From NCBI RefSeq assembly GCF_004403395.1, contig NZ_SOGN01000044.1:248446-312445 (forward strand): DNA of 64,000 nt, given 5' to 3'. Shown here one piece after another: positions 12,010-22,537 of the stretch. The position numbers and the translations under genes were made by a program. Below the pieces are notes generated by a model. It worked only from the letters and a program-made list of their open reading frames with translations. It did no database searches and was not told the DNA's origin. Within the stretch, counting starts at the first letter, position 1, and every line of letters starts with the position of its first letter. Source of the DNA: Cryobacterium cheniae. GTDB taxonomy: Bacteria > Actinomycetota > Actinomycetes > Actinomycetales > Microbacteriaceae.

Positions 12010-12056
12010 GCCAGTCGATCAGGCTTGGGGAGGCGCGCCCGCGTGTCGCGAAGATC

Positions 12057-13118
12057 TCAGCGCAGAACGGCACTATCCGGCGACGACACGTCGTATTCGC
12101 CGACGCTGCCGACCGGATGGCTGACGATCAGGGCCGCGAGCACGACCGCCTTGAAATCCGACTTCTCCGCGCTCCCCCATACGACGCGCGCCCCGCCCTC
12201 GAGCGTGAGGGTGACGTCGTCCGTGGTGGCGGCCGTGACGGTGTCGAGGGCGGAACGGATGTCCGGCGGCAGAGCAGCGATCACAGCGGTCGCCGCCCGG
12301 AAACCGGCGCTGCCGACTCCGGCCCGAGCATCGATGGTGGCATAGCCGGCCGGGCGCTCCACGCTGCTCTGGATGACTACCCCGGCGGCGTCGACCAGGT
12401 CGAAGCCGGCCGCGGTCACGAGGGCACCGAGGGGCTCACGCTCGACGATGCGCACCACCAGGGTGCTCGGGGGCCGGCTCTCGGTGACGTAGCTCTGGAT
12501 CAGGGTGAAGGCGGAGAGGTTTTCTTTCACCTCGGCGAAGTCCACCAGCGGCAGCGGCGTGCCCAGCTGGCCGCCGAGGGCGGACTGGATCTGCTCGGCG
12601 GGCACCCGGTTCGCCCCGACGACCTCGATCGTGCGCAGCGCCATCAGCGGCGAAAAGGTGCCGACGAGCACGAAGGCCACGAGCGTGGCCAGGATGCCGA
12701 GCGCGGCCAGCCAGAGGTTGCGCCGCCGACGGGACCGCCAGGTGAAACGTCGCACTTCCTCGCGTTCGTAGAGCTTGCGGGCTCGACGGGCGGCCCGGAA
12801 CTTGCGCTTGGCCCCGGCGGGAGTCAGCGGAGCGTCGCCGGGCTCATCGGGCTCGGGAGCGGAGGCCGCGCGCAGGCGGGACACGGGCGCGATCGGGTCG
12901 GTGGCTGCCGGTAGCGTGATCGGTTCGGTGCTCGTGTGATCGCTGTGCTCGGTCGGCTTGCGACCGGCGGGCTTGCGACCGGCGGGCTGGTGACCGGTCG
13001 CTCTGGCAGGCGCCGTCTTCGCCGTCGGTGCGGGCGCAGTCTTCGCCGGGGTCGTTTTCGGCCCGGAGGCCCGCTCCTCGCCTCCCGCGGGGCGGTCGTA
13101 GCCCTCGGGCCGTTTCAT
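12057..13118 (-). CDS. ftsQ: Cell division protein FtsQ
   Basis: I read 353 residues from the ATG giving MKRPEGYDRPAGG. The frame remains open upstream, but only as the shadow of murC. A long basic, Ala/Pro/Thr-rich cytoplasmic region (1-120) leads to one membrane segment (NLWLAALGILATLVAFVLVG). An extracytoplasmic POTRA domain follows (FSPLMALRTIEVVGANRVPA) and then the FtsQ beta domain with IVEREPLGAL. FtsQ bridges the Z-ring and the septal synthase FtsW-FtsI with FtsL and FtsB. It follows murC after 13 bases and precedes ftsZ, the standard actinobacterial order. No ddl gene lies between murC and ftsQ. Confidence 0.93.
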   Translation of the reverse strand: MKRPEGYDRPAGGEERASGPKTTPAKTAPAPTAKTAPARATGHQPAGRKPAGRKPTEHSDHTSTEPITLPAATDPIAPVSRLRAASAPEPDEPGDAPLTPAGAKRKFRAARRARKLYEREEVRRFTWRSRRRRNLWLAALGILATLVAFVLVGTFSPLMALRTIEVVGANRVPAEQIQSALGGQLGTPLPLVDFAEVKENLSAFTLIQSYVTESRPPSTLVVRIVEREPLGALVTAAGFDLVDAAGVVIQSSVERPAGYATIDARAGVGSAGFRAATAVIAALPPDIRSALDTVTAATTDDVTLTLEGGARVVWGSAEKSDFKAVVLAALIVSHPVGSVGEYDVSSPDSAVLR

Positions 13119-13131
13119 GCTCTGCTGCGGG

Positions 13132-14529
13132 TCATCCGCGCGCCTGCGTGAGCGAGGCGAGCAGCTGGGGAACGATCCGGTAGACGTCACCGCAGCCGAG
13201 GGTGACGACGAAGTCGCCTTCCTCGGCGATCGAGGCGACGTAGTCGGCGGCCTCCTGCCAGTCCGGAACGTAGACGACCTTGGCGGTATCGGTGAACCGG
13301 TCGGAGACGAGAGCCCCGGTGACGCCGGGCTCGGGGTCTTCGCGGGCGCCGTATACGGCGAGGACGACGGTCTGGTCCGCCTTCTCCTCGAGGGTCTGCG
13401 CGAATTCCTGGGCGAACAGTCGGGTGCGGCTGTAGAGGTGCGGCTGGTGCACGGCGATGATCCGGCCGCTGCCGACCACCGTGCGGGCGGCGGACAGCGC
13501 CGCGGCCACCTCGGTGGGGTGGTGGGCGTAGTCGTCGTAGACGCTGACCCCGCCCACGATGCCATGCAGTTCGAAGCGGCGCTCGGTGCCGCCGAACTCC
13601 GCGATGGCGGTCAAAGACGCCTCCGGGTCGAAGCCGAGACCGACGAGCACCGCGAAGGCGCCGGCGGCGTTGATCGCGTTGTGCCGGCCCGGGATCCGGA
13701 GCGTGGCGAAGTAGTCGTGCCCGGCCCAGGCCACGCCGAAGCGCACCGGTCCGTCGGTGACGACCGAGTGCACGCGCACGTCGGCCGCGGCATCCTCCCC
13801 GAAGGTGATGACCCGTTTGCCGGTCAGCTTGCCGGTCACGCTGACCGCGCCGGCGTCGTCGGAGGAGATGACCACGAACTCGGTGGCGTTCTGCGCGAAC
13901 TCGACGAACGCGGACTCGAACGCCTCGAGCGATCCGTAGTGGTCGAGGTGGTCGGGGTCGACGTTGGTGACCAGGGCCACGGCCGTGTTGTAGAGCAGGA
14001 ACGAGCCGTCCGACTCGTCGGCTTCGACGACGAAGAGGTCGTCGGTGCCCGCGCCCGCCGACACACCGAGCGATTCGATCACGCCGCCGTTGACGAAGCT
14101 GGGATGCGTCCCGAGGCCGAGCAGACCGGTCACGATCATCCCGGTCGAGGTGGTCTTGCCGTGAGCACCGGCGACGGCGACAAGACGGTGCTTCTCAATC
14201 AGCCAGGCGAGCGCCTGGGAACGGTGCAGCACGGGGAGGCCGCGCTCATTCGCCAGCACGTATTCCGGGTTGTCCTGCCACAGGGCCCCCGTGACGACGA
14301 GACTGTCGGCGTCACCGACGTTCTCGGCGGCGTGGCCGATCGAGATGCGCGCTCCCAGCTTGCGCAGGGCGAGCACGTTGTCGGACTCCCGCACATCCGA
14401 GCCGGTCACGGTGTGGCCGGCGGCGAGGAACAACCGTGCGATCCCGCTCATCCCGGAGCCGCCGATGCCCACGAAATGCACCGTGCCGAGATCACGGGGA
14501 ATGGTGAGGTTCAGGTCGGGCTTGATCAC
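13132..14529 (-). CDS. murC: UDP-N-acetylmuramate--L-alanine ligase
   Basis: A 465-residue Mur ligase that adds the first amino acid to UDP-MurNAc in the cytoplasm. The N-terminal Rossmann motif is [14 protein letters not shown], the ATP loop is [11 protein letters not shown], and [12 protein letters not shown] and [10 protein letters not shown] are the expected central and C-terminal motifs. Length is normal for the family. The start is GTG. It lies after murG, with 74 bases between the genes. Confidence 0.97.
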   Translation of the reverse strand: MIKPDLNLTIPRDLGTVHFVGIGGSGMSGIARLFLAAGHTVTGSDVRESDNVLALRKLGARISIGHAAENVGDADSLVVTGALWQDNPEYVLANERGLPVLHRSQALAWLIEKHRLVAVAGAHGKTTSTGMIVTGLLGLGTHPSFVNGGVIESLGVSAGAGTDDLFVVEADESDGSFLLYNTAVALVTNVDPDHLDHYGSLEAFESAFVEFAQNATEFVVISSDDAGAVSVTGKLTGKRVITFGEDAAADVRVHSVVTDGPVRFGVAWAGHDYFATLRIPGRHNAINAAGAFAVLVGLGFDPEASLTAIAEFGGTERRFELHGIVGGVSVYDDYAHHPTEVAAALSAARTVVGSGRIIAVHQPHLYSRTRLFAQEFAQTLEEKADQTVVLAVYGAREDPEPGVTGALVSDRFTDTAKVVYVPDWQEAADYVASIAEEGDFVVTLGCGDVYRIVPQLLASLTQARG

Positions 14530-14603
14530 GGTTGCTGGCTCTTCTCAGTTGGAGACGAATGCGGGTGTGCGTTCTGGTGCTGGAACAACGTTAGTCGTTG
14601 CGG

Positions 14604-15674
14604 CTACGCGAGGGCGGCGTGGATAAAGTCGGTCATCCGCTCCGAGCCGTCACGTCCGCCGGCGGATGCCGCGGCAACGCCCATCCGGCGCACGCGCTCC
14701 CGGTCGGTGAGTACCGGAACGAGCTCGCCCTGTACCCAGGCCGGAAGGAAGTCCGCATCGTCGACGAGGATCCCGCCCCCGGCGCGCACGACATCCGCCG
14801 CGTTGAAGCGCTGCTCGCCGTTGCCGACGGGGTACGGCACGTAGACGGCCGGGATGCCGAGGGCGCTCAGTTCGCACACGGTGCCCGCTCCGGCCCGGGA
14901 CACCGCGAAGTCGGCCGCGGAGAGCGCCAGGTCCATCCGGTCACAGTAGGAGATCAGGCGGTAGTGCGGGAGCCCTGGGTCGGTCACCTCCGACTTCTCG
15001 CCCGTGATGTGCAGCACCTGCCAGCCGACCCCGATCAGGGCGGCGGCCGACGCGGCGATGGTGCTGTTCAGGCGCCGCGCGCCCAGCGATCCGCCGGTGA
15101 CCAGCAGCGTGGGGCGGTCCGCGTCGAGGCCGAAGAACGCCAGGGCGTCCGGGCGCGCCTGCACCCGGTCGAGGTCGGCGATCTCGGGCCGCAGCGGCAT
15201 CCCGACGACGTGCGGGTGGCGGATCCGGGTGCCGGGAAAGACAACCCCGACGTGACGGGTGAACCAGGCCCCGAGCCGATTGGCCAGTCCGGCCCGAAAA
15301 TTGGCCTCGTGGATCACGATCGGCACGCCGGCCCGGCGCGCGGCGAAGTAGGCGGGGGTCGAGACGTAGCCGCCGAACCCGACGACAACGTCGACCTGGC
15401 GGGACCGGATCAGGGCGGCCAGGTCACCCACGGCCCGGTTCAGCCGTGGTAGGAACGACAGGGCCTGCCGGTTCGGCCGGCGTGGGAACGGCAGGCGGGG
15501 AACGAAGACGAGCTCGTAACCGCGGGCGGGCACCAGACGGGCCTCGAGGCCTTCCCGGGTGCCGAGAACGATGACCTTCGCCTCCGGATCCCGGTTCATG
15601 ATGGTGTCGGCGACGGCCAGCAGGGGGTTGACATGGCCGGCGGTTCCACCGCCGGCCAGCAGATAGGTGGTCAC
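14604..15674 (-). CDS. murG: UDP-GlcNAc--MurNAc-pentapeptide-lipid GlcNAc transferase
   Basis: The 356-residue enzyme converts lipid I to lipid II at the inner membrane face. The N-terminal motif LLAGGGTAGHVNP and the donor-site region SRAGAGTVCELSALGIP are clear. The start is a GTG that overlaps the ftsW stop by four bases (GTGA), so the two genes are translationally coupled. The open frame upstream of this GTG is only the shadow of ftsW. Confidence 0.97.
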   Translation of the reverse strand: MTTYLLAGGGTAGHVNPLLAVADTIMNRDPEAKVIVLGTREGLEARLVPARGYELVFVPRLPFPRRPNRQALSFLPRLNRAVGDLAALIRSRQVDVVVGFGGYVSTPAYFAARRAGVPIVIHEANFRAGLANRLGAWFTRHVGVVFPGTRIRHPHVVGMPLRPEIADLDRVQARPDALAFFGLDADRPTLLVTGGSLGARRLNSTIAASAAALIGVGWQVLHITGEKSEVTDPGLPHYRLISYCDRMDLALSAADFAVSRAGAGTVCELSALGIPAVYVPYPVGNGEQRFNAADVVRAGGGILVDDADFLPAWVQGELVPVLTDRERVRRMGVAAASAGGRDGSERMTDFIHAALA

Positions 15675-16954
15675 TGTTCGACTCCTGACGTGTCGGTTGA
15701 CGTCGTGGTGCGCCGCGGCTGGCTCACGTGGTCGCCCCGGGTGAATGAGAGCACGATGCCGATCGCGCCGAGGGTCGTGAGCAGGGCGGTGCCGCCGGCC
15801 GATACCAGCGGGAGCGGAACGCCCAGCACCGGGAACACGCCGAGAACCACGCCGATGTTGACGAACGCCTGGCCGATCAGCCAGACCAGCACGGCGGCGG
15901 TCGACACGCGGGCCTGCAGACTCGTGCTGCTGCGCATGACCCGCAGGAACGCGAGGGCCAGCAGGATGAACATGAACAGGACGACGATGGCCCCGATCAG
16001 TCCGAGTTCCTCGCCGACGATGGCGAAGATGTAGTCGTTGTCGGCCGCCGGCAGCCAGGACCACTTCGCCTTGGAATTGCCGAGTCCAACGCCGAAGATC
16101 CCGCCGTTGGCGAGGGCCCAGGTGCCGTGCAGCGGCTGCCAGCAGGGCGCCGAGATGGGGCCGTCGACCTCATCGCAGCCGGCCCCCATGAAGCTCAGGA
16201 TGCGGGTCATCCGGTTCGAGCTCGTCAACGCCATCAGCCCAGCGAGCAGGAGTCCGGCGGCGAGGGGCACCGCGAGGAGGCGCAGTCGGACGCCGGCGAA
16301 AAACAGGGATCCGAACAGGATCCCGGCCATGATCATGACGGTTCCGAGGTCGCCGCCGATGAGAACCAGCATCACGGCGCCGCCGCCCACGCCGAAGACG
16401 GGGATGTAGACGTGGCGCCAGTCGTCGAGCCGGTTCTCCTTCTGCGACAGGATCATACCCAGCCAGACCACGAGCGCGAGTTTGATCGCCTCGGAGGGCT
16501 GGAACTGGACTCCGCCGATCGACAGCCAGTTGGTGTTGCCGGCCACCTCGATGCCCAACGGTGTGAACACCACCAGGGACTGCATGAGGCAGGCGACGAT
16601 GAGCATCGGCCAGGCCACGCGCCGCCAGAATTTGAGAGGCAGACGGCTGATTATCAGCATCAGGGGTACCCCGACCAGCGCGAATACGCCCTGGCGCAGC
16701 ACGGTGCCGAAGAAGCCCGTGTTCTCCAGGTATGAATCGACCGAGGAGGACGAGAGCACCATGACGAGGCCGAATACGACGAGGAACAGGGTCGTGCCGA
16801 GAAGCAGGAAATAGCTCGCGGACTCCGCCTTGAACACCCGGCCGAAATGAATCCGGGCGGACGCGACCTGGGCCGCGGCATCAGACCGGGCGGACCGGGC
16901 GGGGGCGACGGGCGCGGCCTGCCTAGGCGCCGGGGGCCTGGGCGGAGTCTTCAT
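15671..16954 (-). CDS. ftsW: Septal peptidoglycan polymerase (SEDS family) FtsW
   Basis: A SEDS-family membrane protein with about ten hydrophobic segments that polymerises lipid II together with the FtsI transpeptidase. Family marks are YIFAIVGEELGLIGA and the C-terminal LPLVSAGGTALLTTLGAIG. A proline-rich cytoplasmic tail of about 40 residues precedes the first membrane segment. I chose the ATG giving [10 protein letters not shown] (427 residues), because GGGAGG lies 8 bases upstream. An in-frame GTG at 16963 falls inside that ribosome site. The gene overlaps the end of murD by 32 bases. Confidence 0.95.
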   Translation of the reverse strand: MKTPPRPPAPRQAAPVAPARSARSDAAAQVASARIHFGRVFKAESASYFLLLGTTLFLVVFGLVMVLSSSSVDSYLENTGFFGTVLRQGVFALVGVPLMLIISRLPLKFWRRVAWPMLIVACLMQSLVVFTPLGIEVAGNTNWLSIGGVQFQPSEAIKLALVVWLGMILSQKENRLDDWRHVYIPVFGVGGGAVMLVLIGGDLGTVMIMAGILFGSLFFAGVRLRLLAVPLAAGLLLAGLMALTSSNRMTRILSFMGAGCDEVDGPISAPCWQPLHGTWALANGGIFGVGLGNSKAKWSWLPAADNDYIFAIVGEELGLIGAIVVLFMFILLALAFLRVMRSSTSLQARVSTAAVLVWLIGQAFVNIGVVLGVFPVLGVPLPLVSAGGTALLTTLGAIGIVLSFTRGDHVSQPRRTTTSTDTSGVEQ

Positions 16955-18494
16955 CCGCCTCACCTCCCAGGTGATCCCGTACGGCCTCTGCGAACAACCG
17001 GCCCCGATGGGCGTAGTCGGTGAACTGGTCCATGGATGCCGCGGCCGGGGCCAGCAACACCACGTCGCCGGTTTCGGCGAGACCGGCCGCGAGCCGGACC
17101 GCGCCCGGCATCACCTCACCAGTGTCGTCGGCGTCGATCTCGAATACCGGCAGCTCCGGCGCGTGTCGCGCGAATGCGTCCCGCAGCACGGAACGGTCGA
17201 CGCCGATGATCACGGCCCCGCGCAGGTGGTCGACGTGCCGGGCCACCAGATCGTCGACGTCCACGCCCTTGAGCAGGCCGCCGACCAACCAGACGATGTT
17301 CTCGAAGGCCGTGAGCGAGGCATCCGCCGCATGCGGGTTGGTGGCCTTCGAGTCATCGATCCAGCGGATGCCGGCGGACTCGGCCACGATCTCGATCCGG
17401 TGCGCGTCGAGGCGGAAGCTCTCGAGGGCGTCGTGGATGACGTCGGGAGCGACGCCGAACGACCGGGCGAGGGCGCTGGCGGCGAGGATGTCGGCCAGCA
17501 GGTGCGGCGCGCTGAGCCCGCGCGCCCGGAGTTCCGGGGTGGTCGTGATCTCGATCGCCGTCTCGAACCGGTCCTCGTGGAACGCGCGGTCGCAGAGGAT
17601 GCCCTCGACGATGCCGAAGTCGCTGGGGCCGGGAACGCCGAGCCCGAAGCCGATCGCCCGGGCGCCTTCCTGCACGTCGGCGTCCTCGACCATCCGAATG
17701 GTCGCGGCATCCGCCTTGTTGTAGACGCAGGCCACCTGGGTGTTCGCGTAGACGGTCGCTTTCGCGTCACGGTACGCCTCGGCGGAACCGTGCCAGTCGA
17801 GGTGGTCGTCGGCGATGTTGAGGCAGACGCTGGAGAACGGCACGAGGGCGCCGGGACCGGTGCGGGGCAGGTGGTGCAGCTGGTAGCTGGAGAGCTCGAC
17901 CACGAGGACGTCCCAACCCTGAGGGTCGCGGACAGCGTCGAGCACGGGCACGCCGATGTTGCCGCAGGGAGCGACGCGCAAGCCGGCGGCGGCCAGCATG
18001 GTGGCCGTCAGCTGCACGGTCGTGGTCTTGCCGTTCGTCCCGGTGACGAGGATCCACTCGGCCGCGGGCCCGACCTTGTCGCGCAGGCGCCAGGCCAGTT
18101 CGATGTCGCCCCAGACCGGCACTCCGGCCTCGGCGGCCCAGACCAGCAGGGCGTGGTCCGGGTGGTAGCCGGGCGAGGCGATCAGAACCTCCGGCCGATG
18201 CCGGATCAGTTCGTCCGGCACGACGCCCGGTGCGGCCCGCACCAGTCCGGCGCCGATCACGTCGAGCAGGCGGACGGTGTCGGCGGGGGCGTCCCCCGCC
18301 ACGACGAGCACCGCGGCACCGAGCTCGGCCAGGGTGTCGGCGGCCGCGAAGCCGGTCACGCCCAGTCCGAGCACGGCCACGCGCAGGCCGGACCAGTCGG
18401 AGTGCCAGCTGGTGAGTCCGTCGAGACGCGCGGCGTCGGGCGGGACGGAGCCGGGTTCGCCGGCGTGGCGACCGGCCACTAGCTGGCCAGCCAT
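16923..18494 (-). CDS. murD: UDP-N-acetylmuramoylalanine--D-glutamate ligase
   Basis: A Mur ligase of up to 523 residues that adds D-glutamate to UDP-MurNAc-L-Ala. The N-terminal [13 protein letters not shown], the ATP loop [22 protein letters not shown] and [12 protein letters not shown] are typical of MurD. The start is uncertain. The ATG at 18494 overlaps the end of mraY by 16 bases. A GTG at 18479 shares one base with the mraY stop (TAGTG) and would give five fewer residues. Neither has a clear ribosome site, so coupling to mraY is likely in both cases. The N-terminal extension before the nucleotide-binding fold is somewhat longer than usual. Confidence 0.95.
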   Translation of the reverse strand: MAGQLVAGRHAGEPGSVPPDAARLDGLTSWHSDWSGLRVAVLGLGVTGFAAADTLAELGAAVLVVAGDAPADTVRLLDVIGAGLVRAAPGVVPDELIRHRPEVLIASPGYHPDHALLVWAAEAGVPVWGDIELAWRLRDKVGPAAEWILVTGTNGKTTTVQLTATMLAAAGLRVAPCGNIGVPVLDAVRDPQGWDVLVVELSSYQLHHLPRTGPGALVPFSSVCLNIADDHLDWHGSAEAYRDAKATVYANTQVACVYNKADAATIRMVEDADVQEGARAIGFGLGVPGPSDFGIVEGILCDRAFHEDRFETAIEITTTPELRARGLSAPHLLADILAASALARSFGVAPDVIHDALESFRLDAHRIEIVAESAGIRWIDDSKATNPHAADASLTAFENIVWLVGGLLKGVDVDDLVARHVDHLRGAVIIGVDRSVLRDAFARHAPELPVFEIDADDTGEVMPGAVRLAAGLAETGDVVLLAPAAASMDQFTDYAHRGRLFAEAVRDHLGGEADEDSAQAPGA

Positions 18495-19570
18495 TCGAGG
18501 TAGAAGGTGCCGACGCCGGCGGACACGAGCAGCCCCCCGATGATCCAGAAGCGCACCACCACGGTGACCTCGGCCCAGCCCTTGAGCTCGAAGTGGTGGT
18601 GGATCGGGCTCATCAGGAAGATGCGGCGTCCGCGAGTCACCTTGAAGTAGGCCCGCTGCACGATGACGGATCCGGCCTCGATCACGAACAGGCCGCCGAT
18701 CAGCACGAGCAGCAGTTCGGTGCGGCTGAGGATTGCCAGCGCCGCGAGGGCACCGCCGATGGCCAGCGAACCGGTGTCACCGAGGAAGATCTTCGCCGGG
18801 GAGGTGTTCCACCACAGGAAGCCGATCAGTCCGCCGACGATGGCCGCGGAGACGATGGCCAGGTCGAGCGGGTCGCGCACGTCGTAGGACCGGTAGAGGT
18901 CGGCCACGTCGGCTCCCCCGTAGCGGGCCTGATTGGACTGCCAGAAGCCGATCACGATGAACGCGCCGATCGAGAGGATCGACGACCCGGTGGCGAGCCC
19001 GTCCAGGCCGTCCGTGACATTGACGCCGTTGGACGTGGCCGCCACGATCAGGCAGATCCAGAGCACGAAGAGGGAAATGCCGACGATGCTGCCCAGCTGC
19101 ATGAAGTCCAGCGGCAGGTCACGCAGGAAAGAGATCTGGGTGGACGCCGGCGTGACGCCGTAGGCGTTCGGGAACTGGATCGCGAGCACGGCGAACGTGC
19201 CCGCCACGAGGACCTGGCCGGTGATCTTCGCCCAGCCGCCGAGTCCGAGGCTGCGCTGGTTGCGCGTCTTCAGGAGGTCGTCGACGAAGCCGACCAGGCC
19301 GAGACCGACCATCATGAACAGCACCAGGAGCGGCGAAATCGGAATGTGCGTCCCGGTGATCCACATGGCCGAGAAATAACTGACCACGGTCCCGACGATG
19401 AGGACGATGCCGCCCATGGTGGCGGTTCCGCGTTTGGCGTGGTGGCTCTGCGGCCCGTCGTCGCGGATGAACTGTCCCCAGCCCAGCTTGTGGAACAGCC
19501 GGATGAACAGCGGCGTCAACGTCAGGGTGAAGAGGAGGGAGAAGGCCCCCGCCATCAGAAGTGCTCTCAC
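18479..19570 (-). CDS. mraY: Phospho-MurNAc-pentapeptide transferase
   Basis: The 363-residue polytopic enzyme moves phospho-MurNAc-pentapeptide to undecaprenyl phosphate, making lipid I. Characteristic pieces are the early [16 protein letters not shown], the catalytic [23 protein letters not shown] and the HHHFELKGW loop. The GTG at 19570 overlaps the murF stop in a four-base GTGA and has GGGAGAG 8 bases upstream, so I prefer it to the in-frame GTG at 19579. Confidence 0.97.
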   Translation of the reverse strand: MRALLMAGAFSLLFTLTLTPLFIRLFHKLGWGQFIRDDGPQSHHAKRGTATMGGIVLIVGTVVSYFSAMWITGTHIPISPLLVLFMMVGLGLVGFVDDLLKTRNQRSLGLGGWAKITGQVLVAGTFAVLAIQFPNAYGVTPASTQISFLRDLPLDFMQLGSIVGISLFVLWICLIVAATSNGVNVTDGLDGLATGSSILSIGAFIVIGFWQSNQARYGGADVADLYRSYDVRDPLDLAIVSAAIVGGLIGFLWWNTSPAKIFLGDTGSLAIGGALAALAILSRTELLLVLIGGLFVIEAGSVIVQRAYFKVTRGRRIFLMSPIHHHFELKGWAEVTVVVRFWIIGGLLVSAGVGTFYLEWLAS

Positions 19571-20979
19571 GAGAACCACTCTCCCAGACGGTCGCCCAAA
19601 AAGCGCAGGCCGGCGGAATTGGATGACTTCACGAGCACCGTGTCCCCCGGTCGCACCGTGGCGCAGAGCAGGTCGAAGGCCTCGTCGGGATTCTCGACGA
19701 AGACCGACTCACCATCCCATGATCCCTCGTTGATGGTGCTGATGTGCATGCGTCGGGCGCCCCGCCCGACGACGACGAGCTGGGAGATATTGAGGCGCAC
19801 GGCGAGCAGCCCGACGCGGTCGTGCTCTTCGCCGGCCAGTTCGCCCAGCTCGCTCATCTCGCCGAGCACGGCGATGGTGCGCCGGCCGGGAACATTGATC
19901 TGGGCGAGTGTCTTGAGCGCCGCCGTCATGGAGTCCGGGCTGGCGTTGTAGGCGTCGTTGATGACGGTCACCCCGTCGCGGCCGCCCATGACCTGCATGC
20001 GCCAGCGTTCGGCGGTCTGCACGGATTCGAGGGCGGAGACGATGTCGTCGATCGGGACCCCGAGGATCTCGGCGGCCGCGGCGGCGGCCAGGGCGTTCAT
20101 CACATGGTGCTCGCCGAGCACCTGGAATGCCACCGTCCGGGACTCCCCCGACGCCAACTGCAGCGTGAAGGTGGTTCCGGACGCGGACGCGTGCACCGCG
20201 GTGGCGCGCACGCCCTCGTCGCCGTGCTGGCCGAACCAGACGATCCGGGCCGAGGTGGAAGCGGCCATGCCGGCGACGCGCGGATCGTCGGCATTCAACA
20301 CGGCGACATCCGTCGCGAGCAGTTCGGTGACCATTTCGGTTTTCGCGAGGACGGTGGCCTCGATGCCGCCGAATTCGCCGGCGTGGGCGAGACCGACCTT
20401 GAGCACGATCCCGATGTCGGGACGGGCCATCTTGATCAGGCGGGCGATTTCGCCGATGGCGCTCGCACCCATCTCGGCCACCAGAAAACGGGTCTCGTGA
20501 GTCAGCTCGAGCATCGTCAGCGGGGCGCCGACCTCGTTATTGAAGGATGCGCGGGCCGCGACGGTCGGACCGACGCGTTCGAGCACGGCCCGAAGCAGGT
20601 TCTTCGTCGTGGTCTTGCCGTTGGACCCGGTGACGGCGACGATCTTGAGGTTGCCGGCCTCGCGTACGCGTGCCACGACGAAGGTGGCGAGGGCGCCGAG
20701 GGCGAGCACCACATCCGGCACCACGATCTGGGCCACGGGGAGGTCGAGGACACGCTCGACGATCAGCAGGGTGGCCCCGCGTTCGACGGCGGCCGGGGCG
20801 AAGAGGTGCCCGTCGGTCACCTCACCGGGCTTGGCCACGAAGATGGAGCCGGGCGCGGTGTCGCGCGAGTCGGTGTGCACCATTCCGTCAGTCACGGAGT
20901 CGGTGCTCAGGGAGGTTCCGTCGAGGTGGAGCGTACCGTCGACGGCGAGGGCGATCTGGCCGAGGGTCAGGGCGATCAT
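19567..20979 (-). CDS. murF: UDP-MurNAc-tripeptide--D-Ala-D-Ala ligase
   Basis: The 470-residue Mur ligase completes the pentapeptide by adding D-Ala-D-Ala. The ATP loop is [13 protein letters not shown], with the family motifs [11 protein letters not shown] and [12 protein letters not shown], the latter diagnostic of MurF. The ATG follows the murE stop directly with no gap (TAGATG), and the gene overlaps mraY by four bases at its other end. Confidence 0.97.
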   Translation of the reverse strand: MIALTLGQIALAVDGTLHLDGTSLSTDSVTDGMVHTDSRDTAPGSIFVAKPGEVTDGHLFAPAAVERGATLLIVERVLDLPVAQIVVPDVVLALGALATFVVARVREAGNLKIVAVTGSNGKTTTKNLLRAVLERVGPTVAARASFNNEVGAPLTMLELTHETRFLVAEMGASAIGEIARLIKMARPDIGIVLKVGLAHAGEFGGIEATVLAKTEMVTELLATDVAVLNADDPRVAGMAASTSARIVWFGQHGDEGVRATAVHASASGTTFTLQLASGESRTVAFQVLGEHHVMNALAAAAAAEILGVPIDDIVSALESVQTAERWRMQVMGGRDGVTVINDAYNASPDSMTAALKTLAQINVPGRRTIAVLGEMSELGELAGEEHDRVGLLAVRLNISQLVVVGRGARRMHISTINEGSWDGESVFVENPDEAFDLLCATVRPGDTVLVKSSNSAGLRFLGDRLGEWFS

Positions 20980-22524
20980 CTACAGCCACCCTGCATCGCG
21001 CAGCGCCTGGCGGGAGTCGTCCCGGGCGGAGTAGGGAATCTTCACTCCGGCGACTTCGTGGTAATTTTCGTGGCCTGGTCCCGCGTACAAAATCGCGTCG
21101 CCTTCTTTCGCTAGGGAGAGCGCCGTACGGAACGCCGTGCGGGGATCCGGTACCTCATGGAACTCGCCGCCGGGCACGGCCTCTCTGGCGGCGCTGAGCA
21201 GGGTGGCACGGATGGCCGCGGGGTCCTCGAACCGAGGGTGGAAGTCGGTGATGACGACGACATCCGCCCCGCGGGCGGCGATCGCGCCCATATCCGCCCG
21301 TTTCGTGGCGTCGCGGTCGCCGTCGGCGCCGAAAACCATGATCAGGCGGCCGGGAGTGAATTTGCGGATGGCCGCGAGGGTGTTCAGGAACGCGTCCGGA
21401 CTGTGGCCGTAGTCGATGTAGACGAGCGGGCCCGTGTCCCCGGAGATGCGCTCGGCGCGCCCGGGGATGTAAACGTCGATTCCGCCGTCACGGTCGAGGG
21501 AATGGGCGATCGCCTCGAGGTCGTAGCCGGATTCGACCAGCATCAGGATGGCCAGGGCCGCGTTGGCGGCCATGAACCAGCCGACCAGAGGGACCCTGGT
21601 CTGCAGGCGGCGACCTTCCGGTCCCTCGAGCAGGAACTCGGTGTCCAGCGCGCTTTCGGAGACGATGGACATGTGCCAGTCGGCGGCGACGTCCGGGTTA
21701 CTGCTCAGGGTGGTGACCGGGATGCGGCACTCGTCGACGATCCGGCGGCCCCACTCGGAGTCGACCGTGATGACGCCCCGCCGGGAGCGGTCGGGCTGGA
21801 ACAGCTCGAGTTTGGCCTGGAAGTACTCGTCGAGGCTCGCGTAATCGTCGAGGTGGTCGTGGCTCAGGTTCGTGAACCCGGCGACGTCGAAGACGAGTCC
21901 GTCCACGCGGTGACGGGTCAGCGCCTGCGCCGACACCTCGATGGCGACGGCGCGCACCTCTGCTTCCCGCATGCGGGAGAGGAGGGCGTGCAGCTCGGTT
22001 GCCTCCGGGGTCGTCAGCGAGCTCACCACGGCCAGGTCGCCGATGCGGCGCTCGGCCGTCGACGTGAGGCCGGATACGACGCCGAGCTGGTTGAGGAGGG
22101 CGAAGAGGAGGTAGACCACACTGGTCTTGCCGTTGGTGCCGGTGACCGCGAAGAGCGTGGCCGGGTTGTCGTCGGTGCGGTAGATCCAGGCGGCGACGGC
22201 TCCCAGCGCGGCACGCGCGTCCGGGGTCACCAGGATGGGCAGGCCGCTTCCGGCGGCCAGCAGCGCGCCGGCCTCATCGGTCAGGATCGCGACCGCGCCG
22301 GATTCGCGGGCGCCGGCGGCGTAGGACGCGCCATGACTGGCCCGTCCGGGCACGCCGACATAGAGGTCTCCGGGTTGAACGGTTCGGGAGCTCAGGCTCA
22401 CTCCGGTGACCTCGAGGCCATCGACGTCGCCGATCACATACAGTTCGAATTCATCGGCTAGTCCCGACAACGATCTGGGGACCGGATGCTGAGGACGGAG
22501 AGCCGAGGGTGCCACTTCGGTCAC
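20980..22524 (-). CDS. murE: MurE ligase with atypical amino-acid specificity motif
   Basis: The 514-residue Mur ligase adds the third amino acid of the stem peptide. The ATP loop TGTNGKT is at 128-134. The place where meso-DAP enzymes have DNPR and lysine enzymes often have DNPA reads DFHPRFEDP (427-435). The partner loop is GPGHENYHE (482-490) instead of GKGHE. The conserved VSSHAL is VSAQAL (197-202), and DYAHTPD is DYGHSPD (371-377). The position in the dcw cluster leaves little doubt that this is MurE. The changes suggest a third residue other than DAP or lysine. Members of this family use diaminobutyrate, ornithine or homoserine in B-type peptidoglycan. Which one applies here is not visible from sequence. 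Confidence 0.94.
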   Translation of the reverse strand: MTEVAPSALRPQHPVPRSLSGLADEFELYVIGDVDGLEVTGVSLSSRTVQPGDLYVGVPGRASHGASYAAGARESGAVAILTDEAGALLAAGSGLPILVTPDARAALGAVAAWIYRTDDNPATLFAVTGTNGKTSVVYLLFALLNQLGVVSGLTSTAERRIGDLAVVSSLTTPEATELHALLSRMREAEVRAVAIEVSAQALTRHRVDGLVFDVAGFTNLSHDHLDDYASLDEYFQAKLELFQPDRSRRGVITVDSEWGRRIVDECRIPVTTLSSNPDVAADWHMSIVSESALDTEFLLEGPEGRRLQTRVPLVGWFMAANAALAILMLVESGYDLEAIAHSLDRDGGIDVYIPGRAERISGDTGPLVYIDYGHSPDAFLNTLAAIRKFTPGRLIMVFGADGDRDATKRADMGAIAARGADVVVITDFHPRFEDPAAIRATLLSAAREAVPGGEFHEVPDPRTAFRTALSLAKEGDAILYAGPGHENYHEVAGVKIPYSARDDSRQALRDAGWL

Positions 22525-22537
22525 GGGGCTCGCTTTC

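Noticed and set aside
13132-13565. N-terminal extension of ftsQ reaching 13565
   Set aside because: The extra residues are the out-of-frame shadow of murC and lack the basic FtsQ tail.
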